From Bacteroidales bacterium (GTDB taxonomy: Bacteria; Bacteroidota; Bacteroidia; Bacteroidales; VadinHA17), in NCBI GenBank assembly GCA_012514255.1, contig JAAZAP010000176.1, forward strand, positions 1-7,874: a stretch of DNA of 7,874 nucleotides, in the 5' to 3' direction. Under the pieces are notes generated by a model, which worked only from the letters and a program-made list of their open reading frames with translations, did no database searches and was not told where the DNA came from. Positions 7,184-7,874 of this stretch are shown piece by piece (position 1 is the stretch's first letter; each line of letters opens with the position of its first letter). The position numbers and the translations under genes are program-made.

Positions 7184-7874
7184 ACAAAATTATTTCGACT
7201 ATTCTCTTCTTTTCTGTAACCACTATTGCCTCCTCCCAGCTGCCGGCATTTCCGGGAGCGGAGGGTTATGGCCGGTATGCAACCGGAGGCAGAGGAGGGG
7301 CGGTTTATACCGTTACCAATCTGACTGATTCAGTTGTCAAGCCTGCCAAAGGCTCTCTGCGGTGGGCCCTGAACAAGCCGGGCCCGAAAACCATTGTCTT
7401 TGCAGTCTCAGGCACTATAGAGCTTAAACGCAGGCTGAATATCTCGAAAGGTGATGTGACCATAGCAGGTCAGACCGCACCTGGCGATGGCATTTGCATC
7501 AGCGGGGAGACAGTGTCAATAGAGTCCGATAACGTTATAATAAGATATATAAGGTTCAGGTGCGGTAACGAGGAGCCCGGTGAGGAACCCAAAGATGCTA
7601 TCTCATGCATACGGCAGAAGAACATCATAGTAGACCATTGCTCCATGAGCTGGTCCGTTGATGAGGCAGCCTCATTCTATGACAATGAGAACTTCACCCT
7701 CCAGTGGTGCATTATCTCCGAGAGCCTGTATGATGCCGGCCACCCAAAAGGGGAACATGGCTATGGAGGAATATGGGGAGGTAAAGGCGCTTCCTTCCAC
7801 CATAACCTCCTGGCAAGCCATACCAGCCGGCTGCCACGCTTCTGCGGCGCAAGATACCACCCTGACACACGTGA
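7180..7874 (+). CDS. Pectate lyase, polysaccharide lyase family 1 (3' partial)
   Basis: Open from the ATG at 7180 to the right edge (231 complete codons). The ATG overlaps the upstream TGA by the 4-nt ATGA, a usual sign of translational coupling. A signal peptide covers ~1-20 ([11 protein letters not shown], cleavage near ASSQ). The mature start [17 protein letters not shown], then [18 protein letters not shown] and [12 protein letters not shown], is the hallmark opening of Bacteroidota PL1 pectate lyases. [12 protein letters not shown] (152-163) is the beta-helix motif with likely calcium-binding acids, and [14 protein letters not shown] (208-221) carries the Arg region expected to act as catalytic base. 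It should cleave polygalacturonate (or low-ester pectin) by calcium-dependent beta-elimination, giving unsaturated products. The C-terminal half, including later helix coils, is outside the window, so completeness cannot be judged. Confidence 0.9.
   Translation, partial: MNKIISTILFFSVTTIASSQLPAFPGAEGYGRYATGGRGGAVYTVTNLTDSVVKPAKGSLRWALNKPGPKTIVFAVSGTIELKRRLNISKGDVTIAGQTAPGDGICISGETVSIESDNVIIRYIRFRCGNEEPGEEPKDAISCIRQKNIIVDHCSMSWSVDEAASFYDNENFTLQWCIISESLYDAGHPKGEHGYGGIWGGKGASFHHNLLASHTSRLPRFCGARYHPDTR

Noticed and set aside
7005..7328. 107-codon + strand frame crossing the fusion-PL1 junction
   Set aside because: It overlaps the end of GH28 and the start of PL1, both with strong family motifs in other frames; its own translation matches nothing.

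Overview
The window is a fragment of a plant cell-wall pectin utilisation locus, most likely from a Bacteroidota (Bacteroidales-like) genome. The reasons are the gene families present (a DUF4957/DUF5123-type beta-helix protein, a GH43 lipoprotein, a CE12-GH28 fusion, a PL1 lyase), the absence of clear Shine-Dalgarno sites, and the secretion or lipoprotein signals on every gene whose start is visible. All genes lie on the + strand. I see no RNA gene, mobile element, CRISPR array or recombination site.

Layout. Bases 1-959 hold the 3' end of a beta-helix protein of the kind that usually follows a SusC/SusD pair; those genes, if present, are left of the window. A 116-bp gap (960-1075) carries a perfect GC-rich 10-bp inverted repeat and a second, weaker one that pairs across the next start codon. 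Four tightly packed genes follow: a two-domain alpha/beta-hydrolase esterase (1076-3094), a GH43 lipoprotein glycosidase (3102-4712), a protein fusing a CE12-type rhamnogalacturonan acetylesterase to a GH28 polygalacturonase (4715-7183), and the 5' part of a PL1 pectate lyase (from 7180, cut by the right edge). Junctions are 7 nt, 2 nt and a 4-nt overlap (ATGA), so they look like one operon.

How the genes may work together (inference). The beta-helix protein may help hold pectic glycan at the cell surface. The two esterases, of unrelated fold, would remove acetyl groups that block backbone cleavage. The PL1 lyase and GH28 domain would cut the galacturonan backbone by elimination and hydrolysis, and GH43 would trim arabinose (or xylose) side chains.

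I found no wholly new system. The most notable points are the CE12-GH28 fusion with both active sites apparently intact, the esterase whose second hydrolase-like domain seems to have lost its nucleophile, and the two inverted repeats in the only real intergenic gap.
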